Part shown: in pieces, positions 44,616 to 53,745 of the stretch | Position numbering within the stretch: position 1 is the first letter of the stretch | Layout of the letters: each line of letters begins with the position of its first letter | Origin: Sphingomonas kaistensis | Lineage (GTDB): Bacteria > Pseudomonadota > Alphaproteobacteria > Sphingomonadales > Sphingomonadaceae | Direction of reading: 5' to 3' | DNA length: 64,000 nucleotides | Assembly: GCF_011927725.1 (NCBI RefSeq) | Contig: NZ_JAATJC010000001.1 | Coordinates: forward strand, 124,001-188,000 | Translations under genes and position numbers: made by a program | Notes under the pieces: model-generated | What the model was told of the DNA's origin: nothing | Database searches by the model: none | Seen by the model: only the letters and a program-made list of their open reading frames with translations

Positions 44616-47195
44616 CTACGGCTCGCCATCCCCACGCCCTGTCCCGACCAGTTCGCTGGCAGCGCGGGCGACGTTTTCGAGCGTGTACGGCTTCTGGACG
44701 ATGATCTTGTTGCGATGCTCCATCGGCAATTGCGCCTGCTCGCCGTAACCGGTCGCGAACAGGAACGGGATGCCGAGTTCCAGCAGCCGGTCGGCGACCG
44801 GGAAGCTGTTACGATCGCCCAGGTTGATGTCGAGCATCGCCAGTGCCGGGCGATTGGCGTCGATCGCGTCCAGCGCCGCTTCAACCGTTCCGGCGGTCGC
44901 GATGCTCTCCGCGCCGAGGCGCTGAAGGACGTCCTCGGCATCGAGCGCGATGATCAGGCTGTCTTCGACAAGCAGCAGGTCCAGCCCGGTCAGCATCGGC
45001 TCCGGCGGTTCGGTGGGATGTCCGTACGCCGGCCGCGGGTAGCGGATGGGCGTACCGGCAATCGTTTTCGGCTGCTCCGAAACGTGGCGGGAGGGGATCC
45101 GGAACGAGGCGGTCACGCCTTCGGGCGCGTAGTCGACCTTGGCCGTTCCACCGAGATCGTACGGCACCGACTTGCCGATGATGGTCGTACCGAAGCCGCG
45201 GCGGGTCGGGGGCGTCACGGGTGGCCCGCCACTTTCTTCCCACGTCAGCACCAGGTCGCCCGCCTCGTTGCGATCCCACGCGATCGACACCTGGCCCTCG
45301 CCGGACAGGCTTCCGTACTTGGTCGAGTTGGTGACCAGTTCGTGGAGGACCAGCGCCATAGTCGAGAACGCCTGCGGATTGAGCATCACCGGCTCGCCGG
45401 AAACGACGATCCGCTCCTTCGGCTCGATGTAGGCGCGCGCTTCCGCATCGATCAGCGCGCGCAAGGGTGCGGGGCCCCAATGATCGTCGGTGATCTGGTT
45501 GTGAGCCCTGGCGAGCGCGTGGATCCGGCCGTCCACCACCGCCACGAAGTCCTTCACCGCCGGGTCCGAAGGCTGGGACTGGCGAATGAGGCCGCGGATC
45601 ACCCCGAGGATGTTGCGCACCCGGTGATTGAGCTCGGCGATGAGCAGCTCCTGCCTCGCGCTTGCCCGCTGCCGCTCGGCCGATGCATCGTCGGCAAGCC
45701 GCAACACCACCTCGATCAGCGTGGCGCGAAGCGTTTCGGCGACCCGCACTTCCGATGGCGAGAAAGGCTGCGAGCGTCCCCGCACCAGTTCCTGCCATTC
45801 GGCGAAGCTTTCGCGCGGGGTCAGCCGGGGGCCGTTGGGGCCATATTCCACCGGCTTGTGGGGATCGCCGGCCCACCGCACCGAGCGCACCAGTTCGGAG
45901 CGGAACAGGACCACGTAATCGCGCGGCGCCCGCGAGATGGGAATGGCAAGCAGGCCCGAGGCTGCCGATGCATAGGACTCGGCGCCCTCGACCAGCGATG
46001 AGATCTGGTCGGTCGCATAGACCTTGCCTGACGCGGTCCCGTTGAGCGCCCGGACGATCCGGCGGAAATCATCCGCCTCGGGGGTCAGACCCGAAAAGGC
46101 GCAGCTCCCGTTTATCCAGACTCCGACGCCATCGGCGGGGATCGCGTTGGTCAGGATGTCCCCCAGCCAGTCGGGATCCTTGAGCAAGGTCTCGTCCGAC
46201 GCAACGGCGCCGAGCAGCTGGTCGGAGATGTCTCGGGCGCGCCGCTCGTAGAGAACGGTCGCCTGCCGCTCGAAGCTTTCGAGGCGCATCGAGAACATCT
46301 GGGCGAACAGCTCGGTGATCGACCGGCGCTCGAACGACGGGCAGCGCGGCGAATAATGGTGGCAGGCGAACAGGCCCCACAATTTGCCGTCGACCAGGAT
46401 CGAGATCGACATCGAGGCGTCGACGCCCATGTTCTTGAGATATTCGATGTGGATGGGCGACACGCTGCGCAAAGTCGACAAGGACAGGTCGAGCGGCGTG
46501 CCATGTTCGTCCAGCGCGGGGACGATCGGCACGGGCACTGCGTGGACGTCGGCGATTACCCGCAGGAGGTTGCGTTCGTAGAGCTTGCGGGCCTGCACCG
46601 GGATGTCGCTCGCCGGATAGCGCAGCCCGAGGAACTTGCCGATCCCGCCGCGCACGGCCTCGGCGACCACTTCGCCAGATCCATCGGGCGCGAATTTGTA
46701 GACCATCACCCGATCGAAGCCGACCAGCGCCCGGACCTGCCGCGCGCCTTCCCGGAAAAAGGTCTGCAGATCGGCGCATTGGTCGAGGCGGGAGATCATC
46801 GAGCGGACGGTTCCGCTGGCATCGCTCGGCTCTCCGGACGCCGGCTCGCATTCGATGACGACCTGCCCGTTGGAGAAATGGATCGAGATGTCGAAGGACT
46901 GTCCCCCGTCCATCAGGACGCAGCCGAACATCCGCTCGGTCGCATCGGGGCCGCGAAGCATGGCCGTCCGGTTGCGCAGGTCATGCATGACCTTGGCGGA
47001 GAGCAACCCGGCGAGCGGTTCGCCGATCAACTGCTCCGGCGACCGACCAAGGTAATCGCCGACGTTCGCGGAAGCGCGCGCAACGATCCAGTCGGCCGTC
47101 AGCGCCAACAGGAAACCGACGGGCTGGATCGCCCCCAGGATATGGATCGGCTCCCGATCGCAATTGGTTAGGTCGACACGATCTTGATCAGGCAA
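44616..47195 (-). CDS. bphP: bacteriophytochrome hybrid histidine kinase (PAS-GAF-PHY, HWE kinase, receiver)
   Basis: A red/far-red light sensor of 859 residues. Order: PAS_2 with biliverdin Cys near residue 12 (NCDREPIHILGAIQ), GAF with YPASDIPVQAR (about 194-199) and the chromophore-site His in SPIHIEYL, PHY, then an HWE-type kinase (ELNHRVRNILGVI, LHELVTNSTKYGSLS, TWEESGG) and a C-terminal receiver with Asp in AMLDINLGD and Lys in VQKPY. Its start is probably TTG at 47195, overlapping the heme oxygenase stop; an upstream start at 47249 would give 18 extra residues. The kinase class is the one used by light and stress sensors in sphingomonads. Confidence 0.93.
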   Translation of the reverse strand: MPDQDRVDLTNCDREPIHILGAIQPVGFLLALTADWIVARASANVGDYLGRSPEQLIGEPLAGLLSAKVMHDLRNRTAMLRGPDATERMFGCVLMDGGQSFDISIHFSNGQVVIECEPASGEPSDASGTVRSMISRLDQCADLQTFFREGARQVRALVGFDRVMVYKFAPDGSGEVVAEAVRGGIGKFLGLRYPASDIPVQARKLYERNLLRVIADVHAVPVPIVPALDEHGTPLDLSLSTLRSVSPIHIEYLKNMGVDASMSISILVDGKLWGLFACHHYSPRCPSFERRSITELFAQMFSMRLESFERQATVLYERRARDISDQLLGAVASDETLLKDPDWLGDILTNAIPADGVGVWINGSCAFSGLTPEADDFRRIVRALNGTASGKVYATDQISSLVEGAESYASAASGLLAIPISRAPRDYVVLFRSELVRSVRWAGDPHKPVEYGPNGPRLTPRESFAEWQELVRGRSQPFSPSEVRVAETLRATLIEVVLRLADDASAERQRASARQELLIAELNHRVRNILGVIRGLIRQSQPSDPAVKDFVAVVDGRIHALARAHNQITDDHWGPAPLRALIDAEARAYIEPKERIVVSGEPVMLNPQAFSTMALVLHELVTNSTKYGSLSGEGQVSIAWDRNEAGDLVLTWEESGGPPVTPPTRRGFGTTIIGKSVPYDLGGTAKVDYAPEGVTASFRIPSRHVSEQPKTIAGTPIRYPRPAYGHPTEPPEPMLTGLDLLLVEDSLIIALDAEDVLQRLGAESIATAGTVEAALDAIDANRPALAMLDINLGDRNSFPVADRLLELGIPFLFATGYGEQAQLPMEHRNKIIVQKPYTLENVARAASELVGTGRGDGEP

Positions 47196-47781
47196 CGTCA
47201 GTGATCCTTTTGTCGACCATAGCCTGTGCGCTTTGTTCGAACACGGCAAAAAGCGTGCGGGCGGCCTCGATCGCCTGCCCGATGGCGACCGGCTCCGTCA
47301 GTTGCTGGTCGAGCGCGGCGACCATCGTCGGCCAGGCTTCGGGGTAGCTGTCGGACAGGAACGCGGTCGGCATGTCGGCCGGCACCGCCCTGCGAAGCAT
47401 ATTGCCGCCGAGGCGCGATCCTTCCAGGACATAGGCCCATCCCAGCAATGCCGGACCGCCACTAACCGCCGGAGCCGCTGCTGCGTCCGGGACCGCCAGC
47501 CCGAGGTCCGACAGGTCCTGGACAAGGAACTGCGAGCGGCGGCGGCGAGCCCAGTCGGGCAGCACGTCGTGGACACCGCCCGCCTCCAGGCCTGCTTCCG
47601 CGGGAAGAAAGGCGGCCGCCTGCGCGACGAGGAATTGCCCGTAGCCTTCGCGGCTTGAGAGGTCGGCCGCGGAGAACAGCGCGTCCACCCGTTCATGACT
47701 GTCGGCAGTGCCTTCCCGAAGCCGGAAGCGAGCAGATTGATGACGCGCGTGCACAGGACTCCGGGGCAGCCGAGGAAGCAA
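47188..47781 (-). CDS. bphO: biliverdin-producing heme oxygenase
   Basis: A 197-residue heme oxygenase that opens heme to biliverdin, the chromophore of the downstream bacteriophytochrome. The proximal heme His is in ADSHERVDALFS and the distal-helix Gly-rich turn is VLEGSRLGGNML. Start: TTG at 47781 is backed by the strong TAAGGAGG ribosome-binding site; GTG at 47754 is an alternative with the N-terminal sequence more typical of the family. The 8-bp overlap with bphP shows a single operon. Confidence 0.93.
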   Translation of the reverse strand: MLPRLPRSPVHARHQSARFRLREGTADSHERVDALFSAADLSSREGYGQFLVAQAAAFLPAEAGLEAGGVHDVLPDWARRRRSQFLVQDLSDLGLAVPDAAAAPAVSGGPALLGWAYVLEGSRLGGNMLRRAVPADMPTAFLSDSYPEAWPTMVAALDQQLTEPVAIGQAIEAARTLFAVFEQSAQAMVDKRITDVA

Positions 47782-47999
47782 GCGACCTCCTTAGCAAAGC
47801 GGACGGAATTGCAAAACATGGCGGCAAACACCCCGCTTCTGGCGCAGTCGCGACAACTAAAACGGGACGACGCCGGCTTCATCGCGCATCCGCCAGCACT
47901 CTCAACTGTGACCGACAAGCAACTTGATTCTAAGCCTATTCTGGGCTTTCGTTACGGCTCCGGCGCAGAGCAGCGGGGCTTCAGGGGGAAGTGGAAATC
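47782..47999. promoter_or_regulatory. shared divergent promoter region of bphO-bphP and the TbpB-like gene
   Basis: A 218-bp gap that must hold promoters for both directions. I see the TAAGGAGG site of bphO at its left end and AGGGGGA of the lipoprotein at its right end. No convincing -35/-10 pair, Fur-type palindrome or hairpin was found by eye. Confidence 0.5.
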
Positions 48000-50540
48000 A
48001 TGCGTGTAAATGGGGTTCGGCGCCTGCCGCTCGTCGCGGTCGTGTGCGCCCTGTCGGCCTGCGGCGGTGGAGGTGGTGGCGTCGGAAGCACGCCGGCTCC
48101 CCCCGTGGCCAATCCGCCGACGCCCCCCACGACCCCGAGCCCGCCCCCGACCGGCACCAACAGCTCGCTCGTCGCGCCGCTGCTCAGCGAGACGTTCACC
48201 AACCGCAATGCCGAAGTCGCGCTGACCGCGGACGTCGCCGCCGGCACCGGCACTTCGACCATCGCGCAAAAGCCGCTGAACCTGGTCTATGATGCGGCGT
48301 CCGGCAGCTACACGCTGACCGCGAACGGGCGGACGTTGGTGTTCGGGCCGTCGGACATCGACCAAGCGCGTTCGACCTCCACGCTGACGGTCTACGTCAA
48401 GGGCACGAGCAACGCGAACAGCGACACTTTGACCATGACGAAGGCCGGCACCAGCGGGCGCTTCACCTACCGCTACGTCGGCGGCGCCTTCTGGGAGCGG
48501 AGCCTGGTGTCGGGCAATACGCTGACCGCAAGCGCGCAATCCAGCGTCTATGGCGCGGTTACTCCTAACGCGGGCGTGCCACGCACCGGCGCCGCTTCCT
48601 ACGCCATCGACCTCATCGGCTACGTGACCTCGCAGGCCAATCCCTTCGGGATCACCGGCTCGGGCCGCCTCGACGTCGATTTCGCGCGCGGCCTGGTGGT
48701 CGCCAACGGCACCATCCCGATGTCGCCGGCGACCGGATTCAGCGGTTCCTTCCGCTCGGCCGCAACGCTTTCCAGCACCAGCAACTCCTTTACCGGAAGC
48801 TTCAACATCGACGCGTTCGGAAGCTATTCCGGAACCATCGAAGGACTGTTCTTCGGACCGGCCGCGGATGAAGTGGGCGGCGCCTGGACCGCTCAGGAAA
48901 GCGCCACCGGCGCGGCGAGCGGGGTGATCCTCGGCCGGCGCGACGGCCAGCCCGGGAACGTGTCGTTCGCCGAGGTCAGGAACAATGACTATTTCTATTC
49001 CACCGCAAGCCGTCTCGATTATCGCCAGACCGCGACGACGCCGCAGAACGGAACGGTCGCCGACGCCCCGCTGACCATCCAGTATAATGCCGCCAGCGGA
49101 AGCTACACGCTGGTCACCCCCGACCGCAGCGTCGTGTTCCGCGGCGGCGGCGCCAACGTCGTCAATGGGTCCTTCATGGCGCTGAGCGGCACCGCCAACG
49201 ACAGGCTCAGCGTGTCGGGCACGGGGACCTACGTTCGCGCGGGCAAGTGGATCAGCAGCGCCAACGTGCCGCAGTCCAGCAATCTCGACATTCGCCTGCA
49301 GCAGTTCGCCTTCGGGATGCCGACGGCGACCGCAGGCGTGCCCCGGTCGGGCGAGGGCGCCTATGTCATCGACGTCGCCGGCTCGGCCGCCGACGGCGAC
49401 TATCCCAACCGCATGGACTTCAGCGGAACCGGCCTGGTCCGCGTCAATTTCGGCAGCGGCGCGCTCAGCCTGAGCAGCGGCGTCAACTATCGCGAAGACT
49501 GGTTCACCTCGGGTCGCGCGGCGTTCACCGCCAACGGCCAGTTGAGCGGCACCGGCACGCTGTCCAGCAGTGCCAATGCCTTCAATGGATCGCTCACCCT
49601 GTCGGGTGTCGGCGCCTACACCGGCACCTTCGCCGGCCAGCTCTTCGGCCCCGCGGGACAGGAGCTTGGGGCGACCTTCAAGGCCACCGATGGCACCGGC
49701 GGCGCGGCGTCGGGCACGATCCTGGGCAAGCGCGACGACAGCATCCTTGCCGCCGAAGTCGGTCTGACCGACCTCGGCGTCACCACCACCTTCAGCGTCG
49801 GTGCCGCCCGTATCGGGCAGACCTCCGACCAGCAAACCGACCTGACCTACAATCCGGCGGCGGGAAGCTATCGCATCAACACGTTGCCCTACGACCTGAC
49901 CGGACGGGGCTTCGACGTGACGCTCGGGACCGGTGACCGGACGATGGGTCCGGACGGCACCACCGGCTACGACAAGGTGTCGGGCGATGTCCGACTGACC
50001 GGCTATCTGTTGAATCCGGGGCCCAACAATCCCCGCCTTGCACTCACCTATGCGAGCTTCGGCGACTTCATGGTGACTTACAACCGGACAGGCTTCGCCA
50101 GTACCGATCGCTTCCTCTTCCACTACGGCATCCCCACCACCGGCGCGAGCCTGCCGCGAAGCGGCGTCGCCAACTACTCCGGCCTGGTGCTCGGCCAGGG
50201 CCGGTTCGAGCCGATCTCGCTGACGACGGACGTGACCGGCACGAGTGCCTTCCAGATCGACTTCGGCGCCATGACCTGGACCGGCAGCCTTGCGCTTCGC
50301 GGGGCACCCTTCGGTTCGACCGCAACCCCGGGCACGATCGGGACTTTTGGTTATTCGGGGCAGGTCGCGACCAATGGCTTCTTCGGCAATGCGTCCACGC
50401 CGGGCACCTTTGGATCGCTGATGGGCCGCTTCTACGGACCCGGTGCGGCCGAGATCGGCGCCAACTGGAATATCGGCGGCACCGACCCGAACGGCCAGCG
50501 GTTCGAGCTTCAGGGCATCACGGTGGGCAGGAAGAATTAG
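48000..50540 (+). CDS. three-lobed TbpB-like surface lipoprotein
   Basis: An 846-residue predicted lipoprotein: MRVNGVRRLPLVAVVCALSACG with a lipobox, then a Gly tract and a Pro-rich stalk (about 24-55). The rest is three consecutive copies of a TbpB-type unit. Each begins with Y-x-x-A-x-GSY (VYDAASGSYTL, QYNAASGSYTL, TYNPAAGSYRI), contains a PR(T/S)G...Y segment, and ends with a barrel block (FFGPAADEVGGAW, LFGPAGQELGATF, FYGPGAAEIGANW). The first two are followed by GAASG.ILG.RD; the third has an imperfect end (ITVGRKN). Transferrin receptors have two lobes; three is unusual. ATG 48000 fits the AGGGGGA site; the ligand is unknown and the next gene is a Slam-type exporter. Confidence 0.85.
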   Translation: MRVNGVRRLPLVAVVCALSACGGGGGGVGSTPAPPVANPPTPPTTPSPPPTGTNSSLVAPLLSETFTNRNAEVALTADVAAGTGTSTIAQKPLNLVYDAASGSYTLTANGRTLVFGPSDIDQARSTSTLTVYVKGTSNANSDTLTMTKAGTSGRFTYRYVGGAFWERSLVSGNTLTASAQSSVYGAVTPNAGVPRTGAASYAIDLIGYVTSQANPFGITGSGRLDVDFARGLVVANGTIPMSPATGFSGSFRSAATLSSTSNSFTGSFNIDAFGSYSGTIEGLFFGPAADEVGGAWTAQESATGAASGVILGRRDGQPGNVSFAEVRNNDYFYSTASRLDYRQTATTPQNGTVADAPLTIQYNAASGSYTLVTPDRSVVFRGGGANVVNGSFMALSGTANDRLSVSGTGTYVRAGKWISSANVPQSSNLDIRLQQFAFGMPTATAGVPRSGEGAYVIDVAGSAADGDYPNRMDFSGTGLVRVNFGSGALSLSSGVNYREDWFTSGRAAFTANGQLSGTGTLSSSANAFNGSLTLSGVGAYTGTFAGQLFGPAGQELGATFKATDGTGGAASGTILGKRDDSILAAEVGLTDLGVTTTFSVGAARIGQTSDQQTDLTYNPAAGSYRINTLPYDLTGRGFDVTLGTGDRTMGPDGTTGYDKVSGDVRLTGYLLNPGPNNPRLALTYASFGDFMVTYNRTGFASTDRFLFHYGIPTTGASLPRSGVANYSGLVLGQGRFEPISLTTDVTGTSAFQIDFGAMTWTGSLALRGAPFGSTATPGTIGTFGYSGQVATNGFFGNASTPGTFGSLMGRFYGPGAAEIGANWNIGGTDPNGQRFELQGITVGRKN

Positions 50541-50549
50541 GGCAGGCAA

Positions 50550-51821
50550 ATGCTCACCCTCGCGCTTGCAATCGCAGCCACCCAGGCGGTCGAGCTCACG
50601 CCTGTGCAACTGTTCGACGTCGCTGCAAGGATGGAAGCGGCGGGTCAGCAGGCCGAGGCGGAAACCGCCTATCGCGCGCTGGCCACCAATCCCGACATCG
50701 AGCTCCGGACCGAGGCCCGTTTTCGCCTTGCGAGCCTGCTTGCAAAGCAGGGCCGCAAGCGGGACGCGGCGCTTCTGCTGCGCCAGATCCTGGACGAAAA
50801 GCCCGATGCGCAGCGGGTCCGGCTGGAACTCACCTCGCTCCTGGCGGAGCTTGGCGACCTGTCCTCCGCCCGCCGCGAATTGCGGGCGATCAGCGCCGGC
50901 CCGCTTCCTCCCGAAGTCCGGCTGCTGGTGGAGCGTTCGGCGCTGGCCCTTCGCTCGGTCAAGCCGTTCGGCGCGTCGCTCCAGCTTGGCCTCGCCAGTG
51001 ACAGCAACATCAACCGCGCCACGCGCAGCGATACGCTCGGCACGGTGATCGGCGACTTCGCGCTCAACGACGACGCGCGGGAAACCAGCGGGACCGGGCT
51101 GCGGGCCGAAGGCCAGGTCTATGCTCGCCTGCGGCTTGGGCGGCACAACCTGACCATCTCTTCCGGGACGTCGGCCAGCCTCTACCGCGAGGAGCAGTTC
51201 AACGACGTCGCCTTGTCGCTTCGGGCCGGTCCCGAACTCGCCCTCGGCCCGCGCCGCCTCAGCCTTGCCCTGACGGGTGCCCGGCGCTGGTTCGGCGGCG
51301 ACTTCCTCAGCGACCAGGCCGGCCTTGCGGCGGACGTGCTGCAACCGCTCGGTCCCAGAACGCAGCTTCGGCTTGGCGCCACCACGGCCCGCCTTGCGCG
51401 CCATCGCAACCGGCTGGAGGAAGGCTGGAACCACGGTGCCGCGCTCCAGCTCGACCGGGCGCTTGCGCCGACCCGCGCGATCGGTGCCAGCCTGTCGCTC
51501 GGTCGCACCACCGCGCGCGACGCCGGCTTCAGCTACTGGACCCGCGGCCTCAACCTCTATGGCTACCAGGAGGCGGGATCGCTGACCCTGACGCTGTCGC
51601 TGTCCGCCAGCCGCCTGACCGCCGACGAGCGCCTTTTCCTCTACCCGGAGAAGCGCCGCGAGACGCTGCTTCGCGGCCAATTGGGCATGGTCCTCAGGAA
51701 AGCAGAAGTCGCCGGCTTCGCGCCGCAACTTCGCCTGGTCGCCGAGCGAAACCGGAGCAGCATCGGCATCTACGATTACCGCCGCCATGCGATCGAAGCG
51801 GGCGTGGTTCGCGCCTTCTAG
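50550..51821 (+). CDS. Slam-type surface lipoprotein assembly modifier
   Basis: A 423-residue outer-membrane protein with the Slam layout. After a short signal-like N-terminus there is a TPR domain to about residue 130 (AARMEAAGQQAEAETAYRAL, RVRLELTSLLAELGDLSSAR). Then a C-terminal 14-strand-like beta-barrel starts with LGLASDSNINRATRSDTLG, the hallmark of Slam barrels, and ends with a terminal aromatic (VVRAF). Slam proteins carry specific lipoproteins to the cell surface. Its start lies 9 bp after the three-lobed lipoprotein stop, which is the expected substrate pairing. Shorter than Neisseria Slam (about 480). Confidence 0.85.
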   Translation: MLTLALAIAATQAVELTPVQLFDVAARMEAAGQQAEAETAYRALATNPDIELRTEARFRLASLLAKQGRKRDAALLLRQILDEKPDAQRVRLELTSLLAELGDLSSARRELRAISAGPLPPEVRLLVERSALALRSVKPFGASLQLGLASDSNINRATRSDTLGTVIGDFALNDDARETSGTGLRAEGQVYARLRLGRHNLTISSGTSASLYREEQFNDVALSLRAGPELALGPRRLSLALTGARRWFGGDFLSDQAGLAADVLQPLGPRTQLRLGATTARLARHRNRLEEGWNHGAALQLDRALAPTRAIGASLSLGRTTARDAGFSYWTRGLNLYGYQEAGSLTLTLSLSASRLTADERLFLYPEKRRETLLRGQLGMVLRKAEVAGFAPQLRLVAERNRSSIGIYDYRRHAIEAGVVRAF

Positions 51822-51996
51822 CGGAACGCTGGCCTTTCGCCCTTCCCCTTTACGGTTCCAACGATCCGCAGCCCACGGAACCCTCTCCCCGCGCCCTGCA
51901 TTCGGCAGATGTGCTTCGCTTGGCGGAGCATGAGCATTTTCATCGGCTCCCCGCGCCGGTCCGGTCGGGATCGGGGCCGATGCGCAAGGAGGCTTC

Positions 51997-52422
51997 ATGG
52001 CCAGCACGACCGCGCCACGACGGGTGATCCACCCGGTGCACGCCCTACTTCTCGCCTCCAGTCTTCCCTTGTTCCTCGGCGCGATGCTGGCCGACTGGGC
52101 TTATTCGACGACCCAGTCCGTCCAGTGGGTCAATTTCGCCGCCTGGCTGAACGCGGGCGCCTTGGTGTTCGCCGGGGCGGCGCTGCTGTGGGCGGCGATC
52201 GATTTCCTGCGCGCCGACGTTCGTCGTGACGCCCGCTCCGCCCTCTACCTGCTGGCCCTGATCACGACCCTGGTGGTCGGTTTCATCACTGCGCTGGTCC
52301 ACGGCAAGGATGCATGGGCGGCGATGCCGGCCGGCCTGACCCTTTCCGTCATCACCTTCCTGCTCGCGTTCGCCGCGGTGTGGCTGGGCTTCTCCACCCT
52401 TCGCGCGGGAGCAGTCCGGTGA
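51997..52422 (+). CDS. DUF2231 family membrane protein
   Basis: A 141-residue protein with four transmembrane helices (about 15-35, 46-66, 81-101, 110-131) and the N-terminal RRVIHPVHALLLASSLPLFLG typical of DUF2231. AAGGAGG precedes the ATG. The stop overlaps the GTG of the PQQ-like dehydrogenase (GTGA), so the two are coupled, a frequent pairing of DUF2231 with sorbosone-dehydrogenase-like proteins. It may provide a membrane anchor or electron path; this is inference. The 175-bp gap upstream shows no clear motif. Confidence 0.88.
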   Translation: MASTTAPRRVIHPVHALLLASSLPLFLGAMLADWAYSTTQSVQWVNFAAWLNAGALVFAGAALLWAAIDFLRADVRRDARSALYLLALITTLVVGFITALVHGKDAWAAMPAGLTLSVITFLLAFAAVWLGFSTLRAGAVR

Positions 52423-53726
52423 AGCGCCTTCCCCTTATCGCCCTTGTCCTCGCACTGTCGTCGTGCGGCGGCGACCCCGAGATCAGCCAGTATGGCTCGC
52501 AGCCGGACCTGCCCAAGCCGCAGCGCGGGCTGATCCCGACCATGACCATCGCCAGCCCCGCCGGCTGGGGTGATCGTCGTCCGGCCGTGCCCGAGGGCTA
52601 TCAGGTGACCCCGATCGCCACCGACCTCAAGATCCCGCGCCAGACGTTGGTGCTTCCCAATGGCGACATTCTGGTCGCCGAGGGCAAGGGCGGCGGCGAC
52701 GCGCCGATCCTCCGGCCCAAGGACCTGATCGCCGGCTATTTCAAGCGCAAGGGGACGAGCTCGGTCAAGGGCGGCAACCGCCTGACCCTGCTGCGCGACG
52801 CCAATGGCGATGGCACCTACGAAGGGCGCACCGTCTTCGCGGAAAACCTCAACGCTCCCTATGGCCTGGCGCTGGTCGGCAATCGCCTGTTCGTCGCCAA
52901 CCAGGACTCGCTGGTCCGCTTCGACTACCGGCCCGGCCAGACCCGGGCGAGCGGCCCGCCCGTGCTTGTCACCCGGCTTCCGGGCGAGATCAACCACCAC
53001 TGGACCAAGTCGCTTGCGGCAAGCCCCGACGGCCGCTTCCTGTTCGTGGGCATCGGCTCCAACAGCAACATCGGCGAGCGCGGGATGTCGGTCGAGGAAG
53101 AGCGGGCGATGGTATGGCAGATCGACGCCGAAACCGGCGCCCATCGCCGCTTCGCCACCGGCATCCGCAACCCCACCGCGCTTGCGGTCCAGCCGGGCAG
53201 CGGGCAGCTGTTCGCGGTGGTCAACGAGCGCGACGAGCTTGGCCCCAACCTCGTCCCCGATTACCTGACTTCGGTCCGGGCGGGCGCCTTCTACGGCTGG
53301 CCCTACGCTTACTGGGGGCCCAACCCCGATCGCCGGGTGCAGCCGTTCAAGGCCGAGATGGTCAATCAGGCGGTGCGCCCCGATTATTCGCTGCAATCGC
53401 ACACCGCGCCGCTCGGCCTCGCCTTTTCGAATGCGGCGATGGGCGCGCGGTTTGCGGACGGGGTGTTCATCGGTATGCACGGCAGCTGGAACCGCGAGCA
53501 GCCGGTCGGCTACAAGGTCATCTTCGTGCCGTTCCGCGGCGGGCGCCCGGCCGGGCCGCCGGTCGATGTCGTGACCGGCATGCAGGCGGACGGCAAGACC
53601 TTCGGGCGGCCGGTCGGCGTGACCGTCGATCCGCGCGGCGCGCTGATCGTGGCGGACGACCTGTCGAACACGGTCTGGCGGGTCACCCCGGTACAAGCCC
53701 CGGCGCGGGTCGCTTCCGCCCGGTAA
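52419..53726 (+). CDS. sorbosone dehydrogenase-like (PQQ-type beta-propeller) lipoprotein
   Basis: A 435-residue predicted lipoprotein (lipobox in VLALSSCGGD), with a six-bladed propeller of the GDH/L-sorbosone dehydrogenase family. Hallmarks are NAPYGLALVGNRLFVAN, LFVGIGSNSNIGERG, GIRNPTALAVQP and VFIGMHGSWNREQPVGYKV. Such enzymes use PQQ or related cofactors to oxidise sugars or aldoses in the periplasm. PQQ synthesis genes are not in the window. The start is GTG at 52419 coupled to the DUF2231 gene. Substrate not determinable. Confidence 0.9.
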   Translation: MKRLPLIALVLALSSCGGDPEISQYGSQPDLPKPQRGLIPTMTIASPAGWGDRRPAVPEGYQVTPIATDLKIPRQTLVLPNGDILVAEGKGGGDAPILRPKDLIAGYFKRKGTSSVKGGNRLTLLRDANGDGTYEGRTVFAENLNAPYGLALVGNRLFVANQDSLVRFDYRPGQTRASGPPVLVTRLPGEINHHWTKSLAASPDGRFLFVGIGSNSNIGERGMSVEEERAMVWQIDAETGAHRRFATGIRNPTALAVQPGSGQLFAVVNERDELGPNLVPDYLTSVRAGAFYGWPYAYWGPNPDRRVQPFKAEMVNQAVRPDYSLQSHTAPLGLAFSNAAMGARFADGVFIGMHGSWNREQPVGYKVIFVPFRGGRPAGPPVDVVTGMQADGKTFGRPVGVTVDPRGALIVADDLSNTVWRVTPVQAPARVASAR

Positions 53727-53745
53727 GCCGATCGCGTCCAGCGGA

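Noticed and set aside
47952..52007. A 1351-codon open frame on the reverse strand across the TbpB-like and Slam genes
   Set aside because: It is a shadow of the forward genes caused by high GC. It is rich in Arg, Ala, Glu and Gly without domains, and the forward frames show lipobox, repeats and barrel motifs.
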